A DNA stretch of 6,802 nucleotides from Gemmatimonadaceae bacterium (GTDB taxonomy: Bacteria > Gemmatimonadota > Gemmatimonadetes > Gemmatimonadales > Gemmatimonadaceae). Positions 1-5,469 of this stretch are shown here, in pieces; within the stretch, counting starts at the first letter, position 1, and every line of letters begins with the position of its first letter. Below the pieces are notes generated by a model. It searched no databases. It saw nothing but the letters and a program-made list of their open reading frames with translations, and had not been told where the DNA came from. The stretch is taken from positions 1-6,802 of the forward strand of contig JANWKK010000101.1 of the NCBI GenBank assembly GCA_025451425.1. Direction: 5' to 3'. The translations under genes and the position numbers were made by a program.

Positions 1-947
1 CTCGTCAGCAACACCAGAATGGGCACGGCGAAGAGCAACGGCCGTCGGCCGATGCGGTCCGAGAGGGCTCCTGCGGCCGGCAGCCACAGGAAATTCGAAA
101 TCCCGACGCACAGCGTGACAATGAAGGTATCGCTGGCGTCGAGATGGAGTGCCTGCTTTCCGAATGTCGGCGTATACACTGTGATGAGATAGAAGCTCGA
201 CGTCGTGAACACAACGAGCAGCATCCCGATCGTCACGAGTCGCCAGTTCTCCAGGAGCACACGCAGCACGTCGTTGGTGCGGTGTGGGTGATGCCTCATG
301 CGCTGGAATTCCGCCGTCTCCTCGAGTGAGCGGCGCAGCCACAAGATGACCGGGACGATCGCACAGCCGATGAACAGGGGCACGAGCCATCCCCACGCGC
401 TCATCTGATCGGTTGTCGTTAGGTGCGTGAGTGCCAGCCCGATCAGTGCCGTGAAAACGACAGCGAGCTGCTGACTCGCCGACTGCCAGGAGCAATAGAA
501 GCCGCGCGACCCCGGCGTGGCAATCTCGGCGAGATAGACAGATACGCCGCCTAGCTCAACGCCGGCCGATAGACCCTGGAGCAGCCGTCCGGCGAGCACG
601 ATCAGCGGCGCAGCGAGCCCAATTTTCGCGTAGGCTGGTGTCACGGCGATGGTCAGGGTCGCAATCGCCATCAGTGCGAGCGTGACGATCAGCCCCTGCC
701 GACGTCCCCTGCGATCGATGTACGATCCCAGAAAGAGAGCGCCGAGCGGGCGCATCAGATACCCCGCGCCGAACGTCATCAGCGAGAGCATGAGCGAAGC
801 GAACTCGGAACTCGCTGGGAAGAACGCCTTCGCGATGTACGTCGCATAGTAGCCGTACACGATGAAGTCGTACATCTCGAGGAAGTTGCCGCTCGCCGCG
901 CGGATGACGGCGCCGATCCGAGAACCCCGTTCGCCCGGGCTCAGCAC
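1..947 (-). CDS. MFS transporter, MHS family, citrate/tricarballylate:H+ symporter-like (3' end beyond window)
   Basis: An inner-membrane symporter predicted to import a tri- or dicarboxylate such as citrate or tricarballylate with protons. About 315 codons are visible and the C-terminal quarter lies off the left edge (family about 430 aa). Seen: the N-terminal [19 protein letters not shown] segment (residues 19-37) typical of CitA/TcuC-like proteins, the MFS loop motif [10 protein letters not shown] (74-83), [14 protein letters not shown] (121-134), YLAEIATPG soon after, and a second DRIGRR loop near residue 297. The frame has a TAA at 985-987 and the only usable start after it is GTG at 947. 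An ATG at 953-955 is out of frame and hits a stop after four codons. The gene follows the pyrophosphatase on the same strand after 61 bp and may be co-transcribed. The substrate is inferred from family resemblance only. Confidence 0.88.
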   Translation of the reverse strand, partial: MLSPGERGSRIGAVIRAASGNFLEMYDFIVYGYYATYIAKAFFPASSEFASLMLSLMTFGAGYLMRPLGALFLGSYIDRRGRRQGLIVTLALMAIATLTIAVTPAYAKIGLAAPLIVLAGRLLQGLSAGVELGGVSVYLAEIATPGSRGFYCSWQSASQQLAVVFTALIGLALTHLTTTDQMSAWGWLVPLFIGCAIVPVILWLRRSLEETAEFQRMRHHPHRTNDVLRVLLENWRLVTIGMLLVVFTTSSFYLITVYTPTFGKQALHLDASDTFIVTLCVGISNFLWLPAAGALSDRIGRRPLLFAVPILVLLT

Positions 948-1008
948 GACGACATGGGGACCGAATTGCCCTCTGGATTTGGTTTAGAGTTTGTGGACGA
1001 ACGAAGCG

Positions 1009-1569
1009 CTATTTCTTGCGCTTGCCTCGAGAGTACTGGCGACGACCCATCGCGAGAATTTTTTCGGCACGTTTGCGACCGTGCCGCCCTTTCGGCTCAA
1101 AGCGCTTCCCCTCTTGCTCGTTGTAGCTGATGAAGAACTGCTCAATCTGACTGGTTACTGCCTTCGGCACGTCGGCCAGCTTGTTTACCTTCGCGTAAAG
1201 GTCGTGCGTCGCAGCAACGGCAATGAGGCGGTCGTTCGTTTCCGACGTACCGTCTTTCTCGGTCTGCACGGCTTCGATGACGCCAACGAGTCGCGAGGGT
1301 ACGATGGTGCCGGCCGACACCGGCTCGTCCATCAGGACGAGTACGTCGAGGGGATCCCCATCGCCTGCAAGCGTCGATGGAATGAAGCCGAAATCGAAAG
1401 GAAAGCTCATTCCCTGCGGCAGGACCATCTTCACCACGAACGTCCCACGCTCCGGATCGTAGGCGAGCTTCGTCCGCGACTCCCGCGTCGTCTCGATCAC
1501 GGCGTTGATGCACTTCGATTTCTCGTCTAGAGCGTCGAGATCGGAGAGTAACCTAACGTGGCGAGTCAT
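1009..1569 (-). CDS. ppa: Inorganic pyrophosphatase, family I
   Basis: Cytoplasmic Mg-dependent enzyme that hydrolyses pyrophosphate to two phosphates and so drives biosynthetic reactions forward. It is 186 aa from the ATG at 1569; E. coli Ppa is about 175. The signature DGDPLDVLV, holding the three metal-binding aspartates, is clear, preceded by SFPFDFGFIPSTL. Several positions differ from the E. coli enzyme: FDFGF replaces NYGY, NDRLIAV replaces EDAKLVAV, and SYNE replaces HYKD. From memory these are usual in a widespread bacterial subgroup of the family and not signs of decay. The tail is basic (RRQYSRGKRKK). A TTG six codons upstream (1587) is an alternative start; neither start has a clear Shine-Dalgarno, so ATG is preferred. 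It diverges from the DUF937 gene across 104 bp. Confidence 0.95.
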   Translation of the reverse strand: MTRHVRLLSDLDALDEKSKCINAVIETTRESRTKLAYDPERGTFVVKMVLPQGMSFPFDFGFIPSTLAGDGDPLDVLVLMDEPVSAGTIVPSRLVGVIEAVQTEKDGTSETNDRLIAVAATHDLYAKVNKLADVPKAVTSQIEQFFISYNEQEGKRFEPKGRHGRKRAEKILAMGRRQYSRGKRKK

Positions 1570-1664
1570 TGGCGCGTGCAGGGGCAATCGTCATACCGCA
1601 TCGAGCGCGATGGCCCGGAAGTTCCACAGTCGCTCAGCACTCAGTGAATTCCCCCGCTTTCTTC

Positions 1665-1670
1665 GGAGGA
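1665..1670 (+). promoter_or_regulatory. Shine-Dalgarno of the DUF937 gene
   Basis: GGAGGA lies 3 nt before the ATG at 1674. The frame stays open upstream to 1569, but that upstream peptide is basic, unlike the rest, and overlaps the pyrophosphatase start region. This site therefore fixes the start at 1674. Confidence 0.75.
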
Positions 1671-1673
1671 CGT

Positions 1674-2219
1674 ATGGCATTGCTGGACATGGCGCAACAG
1701 TACCTCGGCCAGAACGAAGTCTCGCAGATCAGTCAACATCTCGGCGTCGATCCGGCGCTTGCGCAGACAGCGATCTCAGCGGCGCTTCCAATGATCGTTG
1801 CTGGTCTGGCGCGGCATGCGTCGAATCCTCAAGGAGCGAACGCCATTCAACAGGCGGCAAGCGCTCATCAAGACGCTGCCGACGATGTCAGCAGCGTACT
1901 GCAAGCAGGTCCGCCAGCCGACGTGGGTGCGACCGGTGGATTGCTCGGCCGAATCTTTGGGCCGCACGGTGACACCGTGCAGCAAGGCGTCCAGCAGGCA
2001 AGCGGACTCGATCCCGAGAAGGCAAAGAAGCTCCTGATGATGCTGTCTCCAGTCGTTCTCGGCGTTCTCGCGCGGCACCAATTCGGCGGCCAGCAGGCAA
2101 CGCAGGCTGATCCCGGACAGCTAGCCGGCGCGCTCCAACAGGAGGCGCAGGCGGCGCAGCGTCAGTCGCCCAACGTTGGCGGGCTGTTAGGTCAACTCCT
2201 CGGCGCCACGGGAGCTTGA
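1674..2219 (+). CDS. DUF937 (YidB-like) domain protein
   Basis: A 181-aa soluble protein of unknown function. It resembles the DUF937 family in its opening (MALLDMAQQYLGQNEVSQIS), in the LGVDPALAQTAISAALPMIVAGLARHA-like helix (about residues 24-50, read in two parts) that pairs a short helix with an alanine-rich one, in the LLGRIFGPHG motif (about 88-97), and in the second helical block with KAKKLLMMLSPVVLGVLARH (about 115-135). The C-terminal third is rich in Gln and Ala and ends in a GGLLGQLLG glycine/leucine tail. I see no signal peptide or membrane span. It is the only plus-strand gene in the left half and has its own RBS. The first 21-bp repeat unit lies about 30 bp past its stop. The family has no settled biochemical role. 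Confidence 0.85.
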   Translation: MALLDMAQQYLGQNEVSQISQHLGVDPALAQTAISAALPMIVAGLARHASNPQGANAIQQAASAHQDAADDVSSVLQAGPPADVGATGGLLGRIFGPHGDTVQQGVQQASGLDPEKAKKLLMMLSPVVLGVLARHQFGGQQATQADPGQLAGALQQEAQAAQRQSPNVGGLLGQLLGATGA

Positions 2220-2480
2220 TACGGCGCGCGGGCCGGGGCTCCAAGTCCGTCCGCAGAAGCGCGTTGTGCGTCCGTGCGGACATCGCGGTCGTGTCATGTA
2301 AAGCGGCGGTCGTGTCGTATTCACCCGCGGTCGTGTCACGTGAACTCACGGTCGTGTCATGTGAAGTCACGGTCGTGTCGTGTGAGGCGACGGTCGTGTC
2401 GTGCCAGGTCACGGTGCGTGTCGTGTGATGCCACGGTCGCGTCGTGTGAAGCCACGGTCGTGTCGTATGAAGCCACGGTC

Positions 2481-2691
2481 GTGTCGTGTGAAGTCGCGGT
2501 CGTGTGATGTGAAGCCACGGTCGTGTCATGTGAAGCCACGGTCGTGTCGTGTGAAGTCGCGGTCGCGTGATGTGAAGCCACGGGTCGTGTCATGTGAAGC
2601 CACGGTCGTGTCACGTGAAGTCGCGGTCGTGTGATGTGAAGCCACGGTCGTGTCATGTGAAGCCACGGTCGTGTCGTGTGAAGTCGCGGTC
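2481..2691. repeat. 63-bp higher-order repeat (three 21-bp units), 3.3 copies
   Basis: Three unit types alternate in fixed order, told apart by bases 4-16 of the unit: A has TCGTGTGAAGTCG, B has TGATGTGAAGCCA, C has TCATGTGAAGCCA. The order is ABC (2481-2543), ABC (2544-2607, one extra G), A'BC (2608-2670, A' having CAC for CGT), A (2671-2691). The B of the second copy also carries one T-to-C change at its second base. This shows amplification by whole triplets, which is recent because copies differ by only a few bases. Confidence 0.9.
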
Positions 2692-2902
2692 GTGTTGTGA
2701 AATGCGAGCGTCGCCTACCAAACAAATCAGGGTGACGGCCAACTGTGCCGCGGTCGTGTCATACATTGCCGCGGTCGTGTCGGGTGAAGCTCCGGTCGCG
2801 TCGGGAAATGCGGCCGTCGCCTGCCGACTAATCAGGGTGACCGCCAACATTGCGACGGTCGTGTCGCACATTGCTCCGGTACACTCGTGCGGAGCCCGCG
2901 TC
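2692..2902. repeat. 105-bp higher-order repeat (five 21-bp units), 2 diverged copies
   Basis: Units at 2692-2797 match those at 2798-2902 in order. Both copies carry the AAATGCG unit, then a unit ending AATCAGGGTG, then one with CCAAC and TG, then one with ACATTGC. The fifth pair is poorly matched. The first copy has one extra base (2713-2734 unit). Divergence is much greater than in the 63-bp block, so this duplication is older. Confidence 0.75.
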
Positions 2903-3271
2903 GCCTGCGGTTTTGCCGCGGTCGCCTTCGGAGTTGGAACGGTCGCGTTCCGATGTGGAACGTTCGCCTGTTTTTCCGGAGGCGGGGCGCAGGCGAGCGG
3001 CCGCGAAGCGCTCGTGCAGCTCCTCGATGAGATCGTACCGGGGCGAGCGATCGACCTCGGTGAACACGTCGCCATCCTGTGTCAACCGGAAGCGCAGCGA
3101 GCGGAACGCGGCCCGGAGATGGTTGGCGCAGGTGTGTACGCTGATGCCGAGGCGTGGCGCGACGTCAGACCGGTTCCGCTGCTCGAAGACGGCTTCGAGG
3201 AAGATCCGACACTGCATTCGCGGCAGGTCGGGCAGATCGCCGCGGAGGTGAACCGATCGCGCGGCCTCCGA
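2828..3271 (-). pseudogene. Fragment of an ECF-type RNA polymerase sigma factor (region 4 plus C-terminal tail)
   Basis: An open frame directly follows the DUF1801 stop codon and is in the same frame. It encodes a segment from LPRMQCRIF to FRSLR that aligns without gaps over 45 residues with typical sigma-70 region 4, including the helix-turn-helix around VAPRLGISVHTCANHLRAA, which would contact the -35 element. Codon third positions are strongly GC in this frame, so it was once coding. Region 2, needed for -10 recognition and core binding, is absent, and the only ATG (3217, 129 aa) falls inside the first helix of region 4. From about residue 85 the product becomes Asp-Arg heptads (DRSNSEG, DRGKTAG, DRRNVGG) that coincide with the 21-bp units, and it ends at a TAG inside a unit. 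It is most likely a relic; a short expressed region-4 protein is possible but has no visible RBS. Confidence 0.65.
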
Positions 3272-3667
3272 TTACTTGGCTGACGCCTTATTCAGTGCCA
3301 CGGCTGCACGAATGAGCGCCTTGAAGGAATCTCCATCCAGATCATCGCCCTCCTGCAGATCGATCGCGCGCCTGACATTGCTGTCGAGGCCATTGTTGAA
3401 GAGACCTGAAGGGTCTTTGAGCCTGGCACCCTTGGCGAAAGTCATTTTCACATGGCTCTTATACGTCTCCCCGGTGCAGATCATCCCATCGCGATACCAC
3501 ACCGGAACGCCTCTCCACTTCCACTCCTCTACCACGTCGGGCTCCGCCTGTTTGATGAGCGCGCGGATGCGAGAGAGTGTTTCGCCCCGCCAGTCGCCTA
3601 GGTCCTTGATACGCGCATCGATCAGCCGCGAAGGCGATTCGCCTTTGGTCTTTGTGGTCTTTTTCAT
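3272..3667 (-). CDS. DUF1801 (YdhG-like) domain protein
   Basis: A 131-aa cytoplasmic protein, of usual length for the family. Seen: the N-terminal helix IDARIKDLGDWRGETLSRIR (about residues 16-35), the block EEWKWRGVPVWYRDGMICTG (about 47-66), TYKSHVKMTF (68-77), and KDPSGLFNNGLDSNVRRAID (about 84-103). These match DUF1801 proteins, some of which are labelled iron chaperone-like. The biochemical role is not established. It is the last intact gene of the minus-strand operon, 20 bp after the doxX-like stop. Its ATG has no good Shine-Dalgarno, so its translation may depend on coupling with the gene before it. The TAA stop is followed in the same frame by the sigma fragment. Confidence 0.85.
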   Translation of the reverse strand: MKKTTKTKGESPSRLIDARIKDLGDWRGETLSRIRALIKQAEPDVVEEWKWRGVPVWYRDGMICTGETYKSHVKMTFAKGARLKDPSGLFNNGLDSNVRRAIDLQEGDDLDGDSFKALIRAAVALNKASAK

Positions 3668-3677
3668 GTTGTTTGCA

Positions 3678-3687
3678 GTTCGTTAGG
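3678..3687 (+). repeat. Intergenic 10-mer GTTCGTTAGG, copy 1
   Basis: It lies in the 20-bp gap between the DoxX-like and DUF1801 genes, touching the DoxX-like stop. An identical 10-mer occurs at 4551-4560. It may be a shared processing or leader element, or chance plus a locally favoured word. Confidence 0.4.
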
Positions 3688-4113
3688 CTACGGCGAGGGA
3701 AAAACTGGCGTCGCCTGCAGGCGGCGCCAGAGGAAGTACGAGAGTCCCCAGAGCACAGCGGTTCCCGCTGCCCAGCTCCACACGGCCGGGCCATCGCCTA
3801 ACGAGAAATGGGCGATGAGCGCGGAGCCAAGCGTGATGGCGAAGCCCGCGTGGGCCCACTCCTTGACCCGCGCTGACACCGGCGCAAGCAGCGCCACCAC
3901 GCCGAGGAGCTTGGCCCACGAGAGCTCCACGCGGAAGTAGTCGGGGAAGCCGAGGTGCGTGAACATCCCCGCAACCTGCGGCAACCGCAGTTGCGCATAG
4001 GCGGTGAAGCCGATCTGCAGACAGAAGATCACCGTGACGATCCAGTAGGTGATGGTTTTCGCTTTGAGGCTCGTCTCGGTGACGAGGGCCGGCCTCTGCA
4101 TAGTCGATTCCAT
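3688..4113 (-). CDS. DoxX-like membrane protein
   Basis: A 141-aa integral membrane protein with four predicted helices at about residues 22-42, 67-80, 86-106 and 111-130, the layout of the DoxX-like family. Motifs include FTHLGFPDYFRVELSWAKLLG (positions 51-71), where the G-x-P and the E-x-x-K/L-x-G pattern are typical. Family members are linked to quinone or thiol redox chemistry or have no known role; no catalytic residue can be named here. The start is set by AGGAGG at 4121-4126, 7 nt before the ATG at 4113. It lies 30 bp after the VOC gene and 20 bp before the DUF1801 gene, so it is internal to the operon. Genes of this family are often found with SRPBCC and VOC genes under ArsR control. 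Confidence 0.9.
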   Translation of the reverse strand: MESTMQRPALVTETSLKAKTITYWIVTVIFCLQIGFTAYAQLRLPQVAGMFTHLGFPDYFRVELSWAKLLGVVALLAPVSARVKEWAHAGFAITLGSALIAHFSLGDGPAVWSWAAGTAVLWGLSYFLWRRLQATPVFPSP

Positions 4114-4143
4114 GGGATTTCCTCCTTGGCCTGAACGCTCGCC

Positions 4144-4536
4144 CTACCAGCGCGCCAGCTGCGTGAGTTGAATGAGGTTGCCGCAGGTGTCGTTGAGCAT
4201 GGCGATGGTCGACGCCGTCACTCCGGTTGGTGGCATCGTGAACTCAGCGCCGCGTGATTTGATGCGCTCGTAGTCGCCTTTGACGTCGTCGGTGAAGAAC
4301 ATCGCCGCGGGCTGGCTCTGCTGAAACATTGCCTGCTGATAGGCCTTCGCAGCCGGATTGTCGTTCAGCGCCAGGTGCAGCTCGGTGCCGTTAGGCTCGT
4401 CTGCCGACGCGACTGTTAACCAGCGATACGGCCCCTGCGAAAAGTCAGCCTTTTTCACAAAGCCTAACACATCCGTGTAGAAGCGCAGGGCCTTGTCCAG
4501 GTTGTCGACATAGACGCTCGTCAGCTTGATCTTCAT
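4144..4536 (-). CDS. VOC superfamily (glyoxalase/bleomycin resistance-like) protein
   Basis: A 130-aa single-subunit VOC protein, expected to dimerise through paired beta-alpha-beta-beta-beta modules. Seen: the first strand and helix VYVDNLDKALRFYTDVLGF (residues 8-26), YRWLTVASADEPNGTELHL (37-55), the second module FFTDDVKGDYERIKSRGAEF (80-99), and the closing strand DTCGNLIQL. The closing strand has Gln where many metal-dependent members have Glu; this is common in this subgroup and its activity is unknown. The ATG at 4536 is preceded by AGAGGA at 4544-4549 with 7 nt spacing. The frame stays open far upstream, but that part overlaps the SRPBCC gene in another frame and looks nothing like a VOC protein. 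The substrate cannot be predicted. Confidence 0.92.
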   Translation of the reverse strand: MKIKLTSVYVDNLDKALRFYTDVLGFVKKADFSQGPYRWLTVASADEPNGTELHLALNDNPAAKAYQQAMFQQSQPAAMFFTDDVKGDYERIKSRGAEFTMPPTGVTASTIAMLNDTCGNLIQLTQLARW

Positions 4537-4550
4537 GGTATTGTCCTCTG

Positions 4551-4560
4551 GTTCGTTAGG
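4551..4560 (+). repeat. Intergenic 10-mer GTTCGTTAGG, copy 2
   Basis: Second exact copy of the 10-mer at 3678-3687. It lies in the gap between the SRPBCC and VOC genes, just before (in transcript sense) the VOC Shine-Dalgarno. Confidence 0.4.
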
Positions 4561-4567
4561 TGTTCTT

Positions 4568-4592
4568 CGAGTGGCGCGCCACGATCCACTCG
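4568..4592 (-). promoter_or_regulatory. Intercistronic hairpin after the SRPBCC stop codon
   Basis: CGAGTGG and CCACTCG (7-bp stem, 11-nt loop) begin at the base right after the SRPBCC TGA. The competing 12-bp palindrome GTGGCGCGCCAC (4571-4582) overlaps it. There is no U-run, so a full terminator is unlikely; it could stabilise the mRNA end or slow the polymerase within the operon. Confidence 0.4.
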
Positions 4593-5096
4593 TCACTTGC
4601 CACTCGCCGCCGCGAGATACGCGTCGAGGCGCGCATAGTTGCTCTCGGTGCCGAGCTTGGCTAATGGGAGCGCCTGGTCGCGCGTGGAGTTGCTGGCGAC
4701 GAGCTGGCAGACCGTTACCGTGGTGCGGCCATTCTCCTCGGTAAACGTCGTCGCGCTCGTGTTCTCTTCGCCGTTGTTGCCCGTGACGACGTAGACGATG
4801 CGCTTCGGAGGATCGACCTCGCGATACAAGCCGGTCACCCCAAACTCGCGACCCGTCCGGTTTCGCCAGACGTAGTGAAACGAGCCGCCCGGCCGAAGGT
4901 CGATCTCGCACACTGGCATCGTGAAGCCTTCCGGCCCCGTGTGCCACTTCGGGACATGCTTCGGATCGGTGAACGCTGCCCACACGAGCGAGCGCGGCGC
5001 GTCGAAGGTGCGGGTGATCAGGAGCTCGAGGTCATTCGGCGTCGAATAGCTCGTCTGGTTGCGCGTTGCGGCAGGAGCATCACTTGGCGGCGTCAT
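4593..5096 (-). CDS. SRPBCC / AHSA1-domain protein
   Basis: A 167-aa cytoplasmic protein with a START-like ligand-binding fold of the AHSA1 (Aha1 C-terminal-like) type. After about 20 disordered residues come LLITRTFDAPRSLVWAAFTD (25-44), KWHTGPEGFTM (50-60), the DLRPGGSFHYVWR strand (66-78), and TGLYREVDPPKRIVYV (88-103), the usual order of strands and helices around the hydrophobic cavity. The start at ATG 5096 is set by GGAGGT at 5105-5110, 8 nt upstream. It overlaps the end of arsR by 17 nt, so the two are probably translationally coupled. ArsR-SRPBCC pairs are common and the ligand is generally unknown. The C-terminus (YARLDAYLAAASGK) shares the Y-x-RLDAYL run with its neighbour ArsR. 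Confidence 0.92.
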   Translation of the reverse strand: MTPPSDAPAATRNQTSYSTPNDLELLITRTFDAPRSLVWAAFTDPKHVPKWHTGPEGFTMPVCEIDLRPGGSFHYVWRNRTGREFGVTGLYREVDPPKRIVYVVTGNNGEENTSATTFTEENGRTTVTVCQLVASNSTRDQALPLAKLGTESNYARLDAYLAAASGK

Positions 5097-5430
5097 TATC
5101 CGTGACCTCCGACATCCGAGGGTTGAGATACGCATCGAGACGCTCGTAGCTCGCGTCCCAGAATTCGCGATAGTCGGCTGCCCAGTCGGCAATCTGCTTG
5201 ATCGGCGCCCCCTGAAGTCGGCAGGGCCTCCACTGCGCGTCACGTCCGCGCGAGACGAGGCCGGCGCGCTCGAGCACGTTGAGATGTTTCGAGATTGCGG
5301 GTCCGCTCATGTCGAACGGTTTGGCGAGCTCGCCCACGGTGCACTCGCCGTCGGCCAGCCGCGCGAGGATCGCGCGCCGGGTGGGGTCGGCGAGAGCGGC
5401 AAAGATGAGGGAGAGCTGGTCAGAAGGCAT
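5080..5430 (-). CDS. ArsR-family winged-helix repressor
   Basis: A 116-aa DNA-binding protein. Residues 7-25 (SLIFAALADPTRRAILARL) are the typical first helices. The helix-turn-helix spans about 31-52 (TVGELAKPFDMSGPAISKHL), followed by NVLERAGLVSRGRDAQWRPC with the wing (about 58-70). The C-terminal ADWAADYREFWDASYERLDAYL helix (81-102) is the form found in ArsR proteins paired with SRPBCC genes. No cysteine pair of the metal-sensing type is evident (only C30 and C70), so metal sensing is unlikely. It is the first gene of the operon. Its start codon sits 1 bp from a perfect 38-bp palindrome, predicted to be its own operator, and no Shine-Dalgarno is visible. Confidence 0.94.
   Translation of the reverse strand: MPSDQLSLIFAALADPTRRAILARLADGECTVGELAKPFDMSGPAISKHLNVLERAGLVSRGRDAQWRPCRLQGAPIKQIADWAADYREFWDASYERLDAYLNPRMSEVTDNDAAK
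5105..5110 (-). promoter_or_regulatory. Shine-Dalgarno of the SRPBCC gene, inside arsR
   Basis: GGAGGT on the minus strand, 8 nt before ATG 5096. It lies within the arsR coding region and selects this start over the longer open frame running up to 5243. Confidence 0.8.
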
Positions 5431-5431
5431 C

Positions 5432-5469
5432 TATCTAACTGATAGGTTAGTTAACCTATCAGTTAGATA
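5432..5469. promoter_or_regulatory. Perfect inverted repeat, predicted ArsR operator
   Basis: Two 18-bp arms, TATCTAACTGATAGGTTA at 5432-5449 and its exact reverse complement at 5452-5469, are separated by GT. The site is AT-rich in a GC-rich region, lies between the arsR ATG and its -35 box, and covers the predicted -10 box and transcription start. This is the expected place for an autorepressor site. Confidence 0.85.

Larger units (their letters stand above)
2249..2965. repeat. Minisatellite: about 34 tandem copies of a 21-bp unit
   Basis: Read on the plus strand, units start at 2249, 2270, 2291 and so on, and most end in CGGTC followed by GTGTC at the start of the next. I placed all units by eye: nearly every one is exactly 21 bp, and three have one extra base (2396-2417, 2565-2586, 2713-2734). 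Copies are almost identical between about 2439 and 2691 and become steadily more diverged toward both ends, the pattern of an array renewed in its centre. The core CGGTCGTGTC is the best-conserved part. There are no unique spacers, so this is not CRISPR. The sequence is open in several frames on both strands, which a stop-poor in-frame period produces by itself. The right end runs into the sigma-factor fragment. Apart from this array I see nothing in 2220-2827. Confidence 0.95.

Noticed and set aside
1004..1023. Terminator after the pyrophosphatase gene (AAGCGC/GCGCTT hairpin)
   Set aside because: The stem is only 6 bp, spans the stop codon and has no U-run.
991..1530. 179-residue plus-strand frame
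   Set aside because: It is the antisense shadow of the pyrophosphatase gene.
1570..1673. Divergent promoters between ppa and the DUF937 gene
   Set aside because: A promoter is expected here, but no -35/-10 pair on either strand is good enough to place.
2249..2281. Terminator of the DUF937 gene (GTCCGCA/TGCGGAC pairing)
   Set aside because: The loop is 19 nt with no T-run; the pairing is between two diverged repeat units.
2285..2700. CRISPR array
   Set aside because: Repeats abut with no spacers and the period is only 21 bp.
1888..2725. Long open frames through the repeat on both strands (up to about 210 residues, heptapeptide products)
   Set aside because: A 21-bp period is a whole number of codons, so any stop-free unit is open in several frames at once. 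One-base insertions break each frame, and variation does not favour third codon positions of any open frame.
2594..3283. 229-residue plus-strand frame
   Set aside because: It is antisense to the sigma region-4 fragment, whose own frame has coding-like GC third positions and a recognisable domain.
4462..4561. Integron cassette attC site: GCCTAAC and GTTAGGT in correct order 100 bp apart, matching the RYYYAAC/GTTRRRY core consensus
   Set aside because: The sequence between them is the coding start of the VOC gene and shows no inner L-box palindrome. The other GTTAGGY copies lie inside genes or lack a partner, and no integrase is present.
4537..4983. Longer VOC protein starting at 4983
   Set aside because: The extra residues come from the SRPBCC gene read in the wrong frame; the ATG at 4536 has its own ribosome-binding site.
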